Shown here piece after piece: positions 6,944-14,118 of a DNA stretch of 15,578 nucleotides. Numbering within the stretch: the first letter of the stretch is position 1; each line of letters begins with the position of its first letter. Location: assembly GCA_035705985.1 (NCBI GenBank), contig DASSVP010000157.1, positions 1 to 15,578 on the forward strand, written 5' to 3'. The stretch comes from JACVRW01 sp035705985 (lineage in GTDB: Bacteria > Actinomycetota > Thermoleophilia > Solirubrobacterales > Thermoleophilaceae). The notes beneath the pieces were generated by a model. The model ran no database searches. It saw only the letters and a list, made by a program, of their open reading frames with translations, and had not been told where the DNA came from. The position numbers and the translations under genes are program-made.

Positions 6944-6982
6944 GTCCTGCTTGGGGCTTCCATACGAAGCCCCAGCCAGGAC
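6944..6982. terminator. Strong hairpin downstream of the IMPase-family gene
   Basis: The arms 6944-6960 and 6966-6982 pair over 17 positions with one C-C mismatch and one T-G wobble, closing a 5-nt loop (CATAC). The inner 9 bp are perfect (TGGGGCTTC / GAAGCCCCA). It begins 24 nt past the stop of the phosphatase gene on the minus strand. No T-run follows on either strand, so it would be a U-less terminator, common in high-GC actinobacteria, or an mRNA-processing or attenuation element ahead of topoisomerase IB. Confidence 0.55.
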
Positions 6983-7005
6983 ACTTGAGGTCCTCAGCGC
7001 TGGGT

Positions 7006-7833
7006 TCAGGCGAAGGCGGTGGCGAGACTTTCCAAGGTCGCGGGATCCCGGGCGGCAAACACGCGGCTGCGCATCTCCAGCGACAGCTCGTCGTCCGCCG
7101 GGAAGGCCACCGCCCCGCCCGCCTCGGTCACCAACAGCTGGGCCGCGGCGGCGTCGACCGAGCGAATCGGGCGCAGCGACAGCATCGCGTCGAGCTGGCC
7201 CGCGGCCACCAGGCAGAGCGTCATCGCGACCGATCCGAGCGCCCGAATGCGGCGGGCGTCCGAGGACTCGATCGCGCCAGCGGCCGCCGCTACGAGCTCC
7301 GGCCGCGCGGTCTCGAGGCCGAGCACCTCCAGCGGCCCGGGCTGGAGGCGCGGCAGGGCCTCGCCGTCGCGGAAGGCGCCCTCCCCCTTCACCGCCCACC
7401 AGTCGCGCCCTGGACGCGGCTCGTCGCCGGCAGATAGTCGCGGGTCGAGCTCCGCCACCCAGCCCACCTCCACGTCCGGCATCCGGGGGCCCGAGGCGAC
7501 CGCGATCGAGACGCAGGCGAACGGCAGCCCGCGCTTTGCGTTGAGGGAGCCGTCCACCGGGTCGATCACCACCCGCACGTCGCCGCCTCCTGCAACCGGC
7601 ACCTCTCCGCGCTCCTCGGACACGGCGGTGAGCGGGGTGTTCAGCGCCTCGATCTCGCCGAAGATCGCGTCCTCCGCCGCCCGGTCGATCACGTAGGCGG
7701 TGTCCCCGCCCTCGCCGCGGCCGGTCTCGACGGCGCGCTCGGCGGTGTTCGCGTAGCCGTGCACCGCTTCGCGCGCGGCGTCCGCCGCGCGGCGGCAGAA
7801 GCCGAGCCAGTCGGTGCTGTCGGGCAGGGGCAC
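7006..7833 (-). CDS. Inositol monophosphatase family phosphatase
   Basis: The 275-residue protein belongs to the Mg-dependent, Li-sensitive phosphatase fold shared by inositol monophosphatase, archaeal-type fructose-1,6-bisphosphatase and CysQ. The metal-binding signatures are SEE (72-74), DPVDGSLN (91-98) and SVDAAAAQLL (225-234), where D227 takes the role of the usual WDxAA aspartate but the Trp is missing. No signal peptide is visible. The exact substrate cannot be told from sequence. The start is a GTG at 7833, only 23 bp from the divergent helicase start, with a TAGGAT -10-like box ending 10 nt upstream, so the mRNA leader would be very short or absent. Confidence 0.88.
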   Translation of the reverse strand: MPLPDSTDWLGFCRRAADAAREAVHGYANTAERAVETGRGEGGDTAYVIDRAAEDAIFGEIEALNTPLTAVSEERGEVPVAGGGDVRVVIDPVDGSLNAKRGLPFACVSIAVASGPRMPDVEVGWVAELDPRLSAGDEPRPGRDWWAVKGEGAFRDGEALPRLQPGPLEVLGLETARPELVAAAAGAIESSDARRIRALGSVAMTLCLVAAGQLDAMLSLRPIRSVDAAAAQLLVTEAGGAVAFPADDELSLEMRSRVFAARDPATLESLATAFA

Positions 7834-7842
7834 GCTGCGGCG

Positions 7843-7849
7843 TATCCTA
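7843..7849. promoter_or_regulatory. Symmetric TATCCTA element, possible shared -10 box of two divergent genes
   Basis: TATCCT (7843-7848) on the plus strand lies 8 nt before the helicase ATG (7857). The same bases read on the minus strand give TAGGAT (7849-7844), 10 nt before the phosphatase GTG (7833). Both fit the TAnnnT consensus and both spacings suit leaderless or nearly leaderless transcripts. Neither start has a Shine-Dalgarno, which agrees. No clear -35 is visible. Confidence 0.5.
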
Positions 7850-7856
7850 GGCGCCG

Positions 7857-10800
7857 ATGCCCGTAGCCCTCGACGGCCTGAACCGCGCGCAGGAGGCGGC
7901 CGTCACGCACGCTGACGGCCCGCTGGTCGTCGCAGCGGGCGCGGGCACAGGCAAGACCCGCACGGTCGTGCAGCGCTTCCGCAGGCTCGTCGAGGACGGG
8001 CTGCCCGCCGAGCGCATCCTCGCGCTGACCTTCTCGGCGCCTGCGGCGGCGGAGCTGCTGGAGCGCCTCGAGGAGGCGCTCGAGGCTCCCCACGAGGAGC
8101 TCCACGTGGAGACCTTCCGCTCGTTCTGCCTGCGCCTGCTCCAGGACGAAGCGCTCGAGGCGGGCGTGGATCCCTTCCTCACGCCGATGACGCCGGCGGA
8201 CCGGCTCGCGCTCCTGCTCGAGCGCCTCGACGACCTGTCGCTGAGGTCGCACGAGATCCGCGGGAACCCGGCGCCGCTGCTCGCGAGCTTCGTGTCACGG
8301 ATCGACCGGCTGAAGCGGGAGATGATCTCCGCCGCCGAGTACGGCGCCTACGCCGAGCGCCTCGCGCGCGAGGCGACGGGCGACGCTGCGCGCGCCCGGG
8401 CCGCGCGCGAGCTCGAGTTCGCGCGCCTCTACTCCGACCACGACCGCCTGCTGGCCGAGCGCGGCGCGCTCGACCACGGCGACCTCGTGCTGCGCGCCTT
8501 CGCGCTCCTGCACGAGCGCCCGCACGTCCGCGAGCGGGTCGCCGGGCGCTTCCAGCACGTGCTCGTGGACGAGTTCCAGGAGACGAACTTCGCCGAGGGG
8601 ATGCTGCTCCGCCTGCTGATCGAAGAGCACCGGGCGGTGACGGTGGTCGGCGCGGACGACCGCTTCGCCGCGGAGCTCCCCGATGCCCGCGTCGTGCGGC
8701 TCGAGCGCAACTGCCGCTCCGGGCGGCGGATCCTCGACGCGGCGACCGCGGTGCTCCCCGGCCGGCTCACCGGCGTGAGCGGCGGCCGTGTCCGCTTCTG
8801 GCGCTGCCGCTCGGAGCGCGCCCAGGCGCAGGCCGTGGCGGCCGAGGCGGAGCAGCTGATCGCCGGCGGCGTGCCGCCGGAGCGCATCGCGGTGCTCGTC
8901 CGCTCCGTGAAGAGCGAGGGGCCGGTGATCGCGTCGGCGCTCGAGGAGCGCGCGATCCCGGCGCGGACGTGCGGCTCCGCCGCGTACTTCCAGCGCGCGG
9001 AGGTGCGCGACGTGCTCGCCTGGCTGCGTGCGCTCGCGGACCCCAACGACTCCGGCGCCGTGGTGCGCGCGCTGAGCCGCCCGCCCGTGGAGCTGCGCTC
9101 GGTGGACGTGGCGCGCCTGACCCAGCTCGCCCGCCGGCGGAAGCTCGACATGCCCTCGGCAGTGGCCGCCGCACTCGAGGGCCCGCAGCTCTCCGAAGAA
9201 GGGCGCGACCGGGCGCGCGTCTTCCTGCGCCTGTACCGGTCCGCCTCGAACGCTTTCGAGGACCGCCGCCCCGACGCCTTCGTGCTGCGCCTGATCGAGC
9301 GCATCGGCCTGCGCCGCCAGCAGGTGTTCGCGACCCACGCGGACACGGTCGAGCGGCTGCGCAACATCGCCAAGCTGTCCGAGCTCGCCACCGCGTACAT
9401 GCGCCGCGAGCCGCACGCGACGGCGCGCGACTTCACCCGCTACCTGGCGGCCGTCGCGGAGTCCGGGCTGCGCGAGGAGGAGGCAGGCGGCAGTCCCACG
9501 GCGCCCGCCGTCCAGGTGATGAGCATGAGCGCCGCGCGCGGCCTCGAGTTCGACCACGTCTTCGTGCTCGGGCTGTCCGCGAGCCGCATGCCCGGCCCCT
9601 ACAGGCCGGAGGCCGACGCCGTGCCGCCGGAGCTGCTCAAGCGCGGCGACGGGCAGCTGAACGGCCGCGAGCAGCACGAGGCCGCGATGCGCCGCCTCCT
9701 CCACCTTGCGATGACCCGCGCGCGCAAGGGCCTCGTGCTGGCCTGGGCCGAGGGCGGGCAGCAGGGCGCGAACCCGCGGCCGTCGCCCTTCTACGAGGAG
9801 GCGATGACGGCCGTCGACGTCGAGGAGGAGCTCTTCGAGGAGGAGCTGTTCGGCCCCGCCGAGGGCCTTCACTCGACCTTCCGCATCATGCGCGACGAGC
9901 TGCTCGACACGGTCGCCCGGATGGGCGGGCGGCTGGGCGAGATGCGGCTCGACACCTACCTCGACGTGGACCAGGCCGTGTCCCGCTACCTCGAGCTGAT
10001 CAAGGTGGCGGCGCTGATCGAGCGGGCGAAGGAGGGCCAGTCGCTCGACGCGGCGCTGCCGGCCGTCAACGAGATCCTGCTCCAGTGCGCCACGCCGGAG
10101 CAGCGCGAGATCCTCGCCCAGTCTGCACTCGACAACTGGCTGCGCGACACGGAGCGCGATCCCGCCGAGCGGCCGGCCGCCGCGCAGAACGGCTCGGAGC
10201 CGTCGCTGGACCCGTTCATCCCGCGCCGCGGCCGCGGCCTGATGCTGTCCGCCTCGGATATCGACACGTACCGGATCTGCCCGCTCAAGTACAAGTTCGC
10301 GCGCGTCTTCCGGATCCCGCAGGAGCCCACCATCCACCAGCGCTTCGGCATCGTGCTCCACCAGGTGCTCGAGCGCTTCCACTCGCAGGGCGGCGGTTCG
10401 CTCGGGCAGCTGCGCGAGCTGTTCGAGGCGTCGTGGCGCCGCTCCGGGTTCGGCGACTCCGACGACGAGCAACAGTTCCGCGCACGCGCGATCGCGGCGC
10501 TCGAGGACTACTGGCGCCGCGACCGGGAGTCCGACTCGGAGGCGGTCTGGTTCGAGCGCTCGTTCGCGTTCCGGATCGGGCCGCATCTCCTGCGCGGGCG
10601 CGTCGACCGCGTCGACCGGCACCCCGACGGGACGTTTGAGCTGATCGACTACAAGACGGGCCGAGCGAAGACCGAGGAGGAGCTCCGGGAGGACGTACAG
10701 CTGTCCGTCTACCAGATGGGCGCGCGCGAGTCCTGGGGCCTCGAGACGTCGGCGCAGAGCTACTTCTACGTGCTGACGGGCGAGAAGGTCCCGGTCGCGC

Positions 10801-10946
10801 ACTCCGACGAGGAGCTCGAGCGCGTGCGCGCGACGGTCGAGGAGATCGCGGGCGGGATCCTGAAGCAGCGCTTCGAGCCCACTCCGTCACCGGAGATCTG
10901 CCGCTTCTGCGACTACCGCATCATCTGCCCCGCCGCCGAGAAATAG
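7857..10946 (+). CDS. UvrD/Rep-like superfamily 1 helicase fused to RecB/AddB-type Fe-S nuclease
   Basis: The 1029-residue protein combines an SF1A motor (about 1-640) with a PD-(D/E)XK nuclease (about 795-1029). Motor motifs are Walker A GAGTGKT (28-34), LVDEFQETN (236-244), LERNCRS (282-288), SMSAARGLEFDHVFV (556-570) and LAMTRARK (617-624). The nuclease has FGIVLHQVLE (H835), GRVDRVD (D917), IDYKTG (D931, K933) and four cysteines, C808 plus C1015-x2-C1018-x5-C1024, spaced for a 4Fe-4S cluster as in AddB. The architecture resembles mycobacterial AdnA/AdnB end-resection subunits, but no partner gene is adjacent. Motif III is aberrant: VVGADDRF replaces the VGDDDQSIYRFRGA-type segment and is about 15 residues shorter than in PcrA, so motor activity is uncertain. 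Likely role: processing of DNA ends in recombination repair. Confidence 0.93.
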   Translation: MPVALDGLNRAQEAAVTHADGPLVVAAGAGTGKTRTVVQRFRRLVEDGLPAERILALTFSAPAAAELLERLEEALEAPHEELHVETFRSFCLRLLQDEALEAGVDPFLTPMTPADRLALLLERLDDLSLRSHEIRGNPAPLLASFVSRIDRLKREMISAAEYGAYAERLAREATGDAARARAARELEFARLYSDHDRLLAERGALDHGDLVLRAFALLHERPHVRERVAGRFQHVLVDEFQETNFAEGMLLRLLIEEHRAVTVVGADDRFAAELPDARVVRLERNCRSGRRILDAATAVLPGRLTGVSGGRVRFWRCRSERAQAQAVAAEAEQLIAGGVPPERIAVLVRSVKSEGPVIASALEERAIPARTCGSAAYFQRAEVRDVLAWLRALADPNDSGAVVRALSRPPVELRSVDVARLTQLARRRKLDMPSAVAAALEGPQLSEEGRDRARVFLRLYRSASNAFEDRRPDAFVLRLIERIGLRRQQVFATHADTVERLRNIAKLSELATAYMRREPHATARDFTRYLAAVAESGLREEEAGGSPTAPAVQVMSMSAARGLEFDHVFVLGLSASRMPGPYRPEADAVPPELLKRGDGQLNGREQHEAAMRRLLHLAMTRARKGLVLAWAEGGQQGANPRPSPFYEEAMTAVDVEEELFEEELFGPAEGLHSTFRIMRDELLDTVARMGGRLGEMRLDTYLDVDQAVSRYLELIKVAALIERAKEGQSLDAALPAVNEILLQCATPEQREILAQSALDNWLRDTERDPAERPAAAQNGSEPSLDPFIPRRGRGLMLSASDIDTYRICPLKYKFARVFRIPQEPTIHQRFGIVLHQVLERFHSQGGGSLGQLRELFEASWRRSGFGDSDDEQQFRARAIAALEDYWRRDRESDSEAVWFERSFAFRIGPHLLRGRVDRVDRHPDGTFELIDYKTGRAKTEEELREDVQLSVYQMGARESWGLETSAQSYFYVLTGEKVPVAHSDEELERVRATVEEIAGGILKQRFEPTPSPEICRFCDYRIICPAAEK

Positions 10947-10950
10947 GGGA

Positions 10951-10976
10951 GGCGGTGCCGGGGTTTCCCCGACGCC
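10951..10976 (+). terminator. Possible weak terminator hairpin after the helicase gene
   Basis: CGGGG-TTT-CCCCG (10959-10971) forms a perfect 5-bp stem with a 3-nt loop, and outer GGCG / CGCC (10951-10954 and 10973-10976) can extend it across an internal bulge. It begins 4 nt after the helicase stop. No T-run follows. It might reduce transcription into the propeller gene starting at 11022. Confidence 0.35.
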
Positions 10977-11021
10977 ACAGGGGCCGCCGCCGAGGAGCGT
11001 TGCGGCAAGAAGAAGGCATGG

Positions 11022-11876
11022 ATGGTCGCGGTGCTGGCCCTCACGCTCTCGGTGGCCTCCACGAGCAGCGCCGACGCCGCGTCCATCGTCCTCGCGAAGG
11101 GCGGGAACGTCTGGCACGCCAGCGCCGACGGCGCTCACCTCAAGCGGCTCACCCGCGACGGCGGCTACTCGTCCCCGTCCCAGGACGACCGCGGGCGCGT
11201 CTGGGCGGTCCAGCGCGGGCGCTTCGTCCGCCTCACCGCGACCGGTCGCCGCATCGGCCTGCCATTCAACGCGGCCGTCGGCAGGAGCGGCAACGTGACG
11301 GCCTACGGGCCGTGGGAGGCGCAGGTCTCGCCGAACGGCAAGCGGATCGCCTACTGGCGCGGCATCCAGAACGTGGGCGCGCCGGTGAACGGCAGGGCGC
11401 CGTACGACCTGGAGGACCAGGCCGTGGTCTCGCACAGCGACCGCTTCACCCCGGACTCGACCTTCGGCTACCAGCGCGACTACCGGGACCCGTCCTGGAT
11501 CGGCAACCGCGAGCTGCTCGTCTTCAACTACGGCCTCGGCGTGGCCCAGGCGGCGTTCTTCGCGCCCAGGCCCGCGGGCGACCCGAGCTGGGGCGAGTGG
11601 TTCAGCGACTACGACACGGCGCAGATCGGCGACGGCGAGCTCTCTCGCGACGGCAGCCTGCTCGTCGTGGGCGCCGGCGGTGGGCTCGACCTCAACAACC
11701 TCGCCATATACCGGCTCACGGCCGATACGCCGCCCGAGGCGCCTCAGCGCGTCTGCACGTACCACTCGAAGGACGGCTCGACGGCATACGCCGACCCGAC
11801 CTTCTCACCGCGCGGGGACAAGCTCGCGTTCGCCCAGGACGCGCCCGGCAAGAGCGCCGACGGCGTCTACGTCTGA
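11022..11876 (+). CDS. Secreted TolB-like beta-propeller protein, probably frameshifted near its 3' end
   Basis: The readable frame gives 284 residues. A short hydrophobic N-terminus ending in ADA (about residue 19) looks like a signal peptide. The rest shows repeated propeller-type strands such as GNVWHASADG, VSPNGKRIAYW, LSRDGSLLVV and FSPRGDKLAFA, as in TolB/WD40-like repeats, so an exported protein with a binding role is likely. The ATG at 11022 has AGAAGG 5 nt upstream; another ATG at 11018 is in the wrong frame. The frame breaks at TGA 11874-11876, while the +2 frame continues SLRKGCTGTAKRIARGARDP to a TAA at 11959. One extra G there would give VYVWSLRKGC and a 312-residue product. Either the gene is truncated or one base is missing from the sequence. 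Confidence 0.75.
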   Translation: MVAVLALTLSVASTSSADAASIVLAKGGNVWHASADGAHLKRLTRDGGYSSPSQDDRGRVWAVQRGRFVRLTATGRRIGLPFNAAVGRSGNVTAYGPWEAQVSPNGKRIAYWRGIQNVGAPVNGRAPYDLEDQAVVSHSDRFTPDSTFGYQRDYRDPSWIGNRELLVFNYGLGVAQAAFFAPRPAGDPSWGEWFSDYDTAQIGDGELSRDGSLLVVGAGGGLDLNNLAIYRLTADTPPEAPQRVCTYHSKDGSTAYADPTFSPRGDKLAFAQDAPGKSADGVYV

Positions 11877-11959
11877 GCCTGCGCAAGGGCTGCACGGGTA
11901 CGGCAAAGCGGATCGCGCGCGGCGCCCGCGACCCGGACTTCGGCCCCGCCGGCTTCTAA
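11874..11959 (+). pseudogene. Out-of-frame C-terminal remnant of the propeller gene
   Basis: In the shifted frame this stretch encodes about 28 residues, SLRKGCTGTAKRIARGARDP then DFGPAGF, which look like the natural end of the propeller (a Cys in the last blade, then a Gly-Ala-x-Asp-Pro segment). Its TAA (11957-11959) overlaps the TAG of the convergent membrane-protein gene (complement of 11956-11958), whereas the in-frame TGA at 11876 leaves a 79-nt gap. Both points support this being the original 3' end of the gene. Confidence 0.6.
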
Positions 11960-12177
11960 CGGACGACCGGGTCGCGCGGCGGCGCGTCGTCGTACGCGAC
12001 CGGACGGCGGCGATCCGTCTGCGTGAGCAGGAACAGCCCGATGATCAGGCCGATCGCGCCGGCGATCATGAGGATCAGGCCGATCGTCTGGATCTCGATC
12101 CCCGAGACGGTGGCGTTGACGGCGTACTTGAGAATCGCGCCGAGCGCGATCAGGAATATCGATGCTCCGATGGTCAT
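11956..12177 (-). CDS. Small two-helix membrane protein, DUF6458-like
   Basis: The 73-residue protein has two hydrophobic helices, about residues 4-20 (GASIFLIALGAILKYAV) and 30-52 (GLILMIAGAIGLIIGLF), then a short charged, Pro-rich cytosolic-looking tail ending RDPVVR. The start MTIGASIFLIALGAILKYAV resembles the small actinobacterial membrane proteins grouped as DUF6458, whose function is unknown. I prefer the ATG at 12177; a TTG at 12210 would add eleven residues but breaks the family N-terminus. No strong Shine-Dalgarno is seen. It lies 34 nt after the PAC2 gene and is probably co-transcribed with it. Confidence 0.8.
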   Translation of the reverse strand: MTIGASIFLIALGAILKYAVNATVSGIEIQTIGLILMIAGAIGLIIGLFLLTQTDRRRPVAYDDAPPRDPVVR

Positions 12178-12211
12178 GGAGACAGAGTGCCCGCCCCGCT
12201 TTCCCCGCAAA

Positions 12212-13102
12212 CTAGGACGAGTGTCCAGGGTCCTCCGGGCCGCGCTGGCGCAGGAACTTCTGGAAGTCGCGGGCGATCGTGTCCGCGGAGGGCAGCTGGC
12301 CCTCGTCGGGCGGGTTCTCCGCCTGGACCTCGTCCATGGCCGTCTCGAGCCGTTCGACGAACGCCTTGACCTCGGGATCGCTGGCCACCGCCGCGGTCAC
12401 CTGCCGCTCGTAGTCCTCAGCGGCCGCCTCCAGCTCGGCGCCGTCGACCGCGAGGCCGGCTGTCCCCTCGAACGCGCGCACGAGCGCCAGCGCGACCTTC
12501 GGGTTCGGCGAGGCCGCGACGTAGTGCGGCACTGACGCCCACAGGCTGACCGCCGGGAGGCCCTCCTCGGCGCAGGCGCGCTGGAGGACGCCGACGATGC
12601 CGGTGGGGCCCTCGTAGCTGGGCGGCTCGAAGCCGAGCCGCTCGACGAGCGTCTCGTCGGAGGTGATCCCGGAGATCGCGACGGGCCGGCTGTGGGGCAC
12701 GTCGGCCAGGAGCGCACCGAGGGTGATCACCATCTTCACGCCGAGCTCGCGCGCGGCGCCGACGACCTCGCCGGTGAAGCGCCGCCAGCGCAGCGACGGC
12801 TCGACTCCCTGGAGTATCACGAGATCGCCCTCGGCCCCCGGCACCGGCGCGATCGAGAGCTCGTTCTCCGGCCACTCGATCTCGCGGGTGCTGCCTTCCG
12901 TGAGCTTGACCGTGGGCCGCACGGCCGTGAAGTCGTAGAACTCCTCCGGGTCGATGTCCGCCACGTGGCGCGCGTCGAAGGAGTCCTTGATGTAGGAGAG
13001 CGCCGCCGAGGCCGCCTCGCCGGCGTCGTTCCAGCCCTTGAAGGCGCACACCATCACGGGTGCTCGCAGCTCAGGACGCTCCCGCCAAATCACATCTCCC
13101 AT
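12212..13102 (-). CDS. PAC2-family protein (proteasome assembly chaperone 2-like)
   Basis: The 296-residue protein is a member of the PAC2 family found across actinobacteria and archaea, named after a eukaryotic proteasome assembly chaperone. Typical features are MVCAFKGWNDAGEAAS near the N-terminus, the WPENELSIAP region, VITLGALLADVPHSRPV, and SYEGPTGIVGVLQRACAEEG followed by LWASVPHYVAASPNPK. No catalytic motif or membrane segment is known or visible; bacterial members remain functionally obscure. I chose the ATG at 13102 because a TACCGT -10 box lies exactly 7 nt upstream, a leaderless arrangement; a GTG at 13111 would overlap that box. The tail (about 250-296) is charged. It is divergent from the YhaM-like gene and followed by the DUF6458-like gene. 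Confidence 0.9.
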   Translation of the reverse strand: MGDVIWRERPELRAPVMVCAFKGWNDAGEAASAALSYIKDSFDARHVADIDPEEFYDFTAVRPTVKLTEGSTREIEWPENELSIAPVPGAEGDLVILQGVEPSLRWRRFTGEVVGAARELGVKMVITLGALLADVPHSRPVAISGITSDETLVERLGFEPPSYEGPTGIVGVLQRACAEEGLPAVSLWASVPHYVAASPNPKVALALVRAFEGTAGLAVDGAELEAAAEDYERQVTAAVASDPEVKAFVERLETAMDEVQAENPPDEGQLPSADTIARDFQKFLRQRGPEDPGHSS

Positions 13103-13109
13103 CGACTTC

Positions 13110-13115
13110 ACGGTA
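13110..13115 (-). promoter_or_regulatory. -10 box TACCGT for a leaderless PAC2 transcript
   Basis: On the minus strand TACCGT is followed by 7 nt (GAAGTCG) and then the ATG at 13102. This TAnnnT-N7-ATG layout is typical of leaderless promoters in actinobacteria. No convincing -35 is seen. Confidence 0.4.
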
Positions 13116-13148
13116 CCCGACGTCCGACACGGCGATCAGGATCTCATC

Positions 13149-14012
13149 GTGACGATCGCCGAGCTGAGAGCCGGCGGTGAGGTCGAGGGGGTGTTCGCCT
13201 GCACCCGCAAGGATCGCCTCACGGCCAGGAACGGGGCGCCGTACCTCGCTGTCGAGCTGCGCGATCGCACGGGCGCGATCCCGGGCCGGGCGTTTCGCGA
13301 CGCGGACTTCCTCGCGGGCCAGTTCGAGCGCGGCGACCTCGTCGCCGTGAAGGGCCGCGTGGAGCGCTTCCGCGACGCGCTCCAGGTGGACCTGAAGACG
13401 ATCAGGCGCGCCGCGGAGGAAGCGCCCGACCCGGCCGAGTTCCTCCCGGTCGCGTACCGCGACATGGAGGAGCTCGACGGCTTCCTCGAGCACCTCGCGC
13501 GCGAGGTGTACGACCCCGACCTGCGCGCGCTCCTCGACCTGTTCCTGGAGGACGAGTCGTTCCGCGCCGAGTTTCGGCGAGCGCCGTGCACCCGGTCGGG
13601 GCACCACGCCTATCTCGGCGGCCTGCTCGAGCACACGGTGGCGGTGGCCACCCTCGCCTTCGAGACCTGCGCGCTCCACCGCAGGCTGAACTCGGACCTC
13701 CTGGTCGCCGCGGCGATCCTCCACGATGTGGGCAAGATCCAGGAGTTCGAGCTGGGGGCCGAGATCGCGCTGAGCGAGGCGGGCGCGCTGGTGGGGCACG
13801 TGGCGCTCGGCCAGCAGCTAGTGAGCGAGCGCGCCGGCCGGCTGGGGGGCTTCCCGGACGCCGCGCTGCACGCGATCTCCCACTGCATCCTGGCCCACCA
13901 CGGGCCCGACGCACTGCCGGGCCGGCAGTTCCGCTCGCCGGAGGCGCTGGCGCTGTATCGCATCAACGCGCTCGACGCCGGCGTCAAGGGCGCTCTGGAG
14001 CACGGGCTGTAG
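13149..14012 (+). CDS. YhaM-like 3'-5' exoribonuclease (OB fold plus HD domain)
   Basis: The 287-residue protein has an OB-fold nucleic-acid-binding domain (about 8-90: EGVFACTRKDRLTARNGAPY, FERGDLVAVKGRVERFRDAL) followed by an HD hydrolase domain. Metal-ligand candidates are H153, H162 in LLEHTVAVA, H192-D193 in AILHDVGK, H217, H250-H251 and D276. This is the layout of Bacillus YhaM (about 314 residues), a metal-dependent 3'-5' exoribonuclease; degradation of short RNA or single-stranded DNA is the expected activity. The GTG at 13149 gives MTIAELRAGGEVEG, with AGGA 7 nt upstream; a longer ATG start at 13038 would overlap the divergent PAC2 gene. A strong hairpin follows 9 nt after the stop. 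Confidence 0.9.
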   Translation: MTIAELRAGGEVEGVFACTRKDRLTARNGAPYLAVELRDRTGAIPGRAFRDADFLAGQFERGDLVAVKGRVERFRDALQVDLKTIRRAAEEAPDPAEFLPVAYRDMEELDGFLEHLAREVYDPDLRALLDLFLEDESFRAEFRRAPCTRSGHHAYLGGLLEHTVAVATLAFETCALHRRLNSDLLVAAAILHDVGKIQEFELGAEIALSEAGALVGHVALGQQLVSERAGRLGGFPDAALHAISHCILAHHGPDALPGRQFRSPEALALYRINALDAGVKGALEHGL

Positions 14013-14020
14013 TGGCGCAA

Positions 14021-14041
14021 GCACCGGGCGGTGCCCGGTGC
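14021..14041 (+). terminator. Terminator-like hairpin after the YhaM-like gene
   Basis: A perfect 9-bp GC-rich stem (GCACCGGGC / GCCCGGTGC) closes a 3-nt loop 9 nt after the stop codon at 14012. There is no following T-run, so it would be a U-less intrinsic terminator. Confidence 0.55.
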
Positions 14042-14079
14042 GCAGCGATGACTTCTTAGTCGAAGGATCCCGCTCGGGG

Positions 14080-14111
14080 CTTGTGTCGGCGGGGTCTCGT
14101 GCCGACACAAG
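14080..14111 (+). promoter_or_regulatory. Perfect 11-bp inverted repeat abutting the ribosome-binding site of the PAS/coiled-coil gene
   Basis: CTTGTGTCGGC (14080-14090) and GCCGACACAAG (14101-14111) are exact inverted copies with 10 nt between them. The last G belongs to the GGGGAG Shine-Dalgarno (14111-14116) of the GTG at 14119. As RNA it would form a strong hairpin touching the ribosome-binding site. As DNA, half-sites centred 21 bp apart (two helical turns) would suit a dimeric regulator. It could also be a second terminator. The sequence does not decide. Confidence 0.5.
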
Positions 14112-14118
14112 GGGAGAC

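Noticed and set aside
8295..10802. 835-codon open frame on the minus strand opposite the helicase gene
   Set aside because: It lies entirely antisense to a gene with clear motifs. Its translation is low-complexity Arg/Ala/Leu/Gly without any family signature, as expected from GC-rich codon bias.
10947..11021. The helicase frame stays open after its stop into the propeller gene (same frame)
   Set aside because: Unlike the Ku/polymerase junction there are 75 nt between them, a hairpin, a good Shine-Dalgarno and a signal peptide. An open frame over 25 GC-rich codons is expected by chance.
10955..11959. GTG-started 334-codon frame preceded by GGGGAGG
   Set aside because: Most of it is a low-complexity +2 shadow of the propeller gene. 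Only its last 28 or so codons look like real protein, best explained by a frameshift in the propeller gene.
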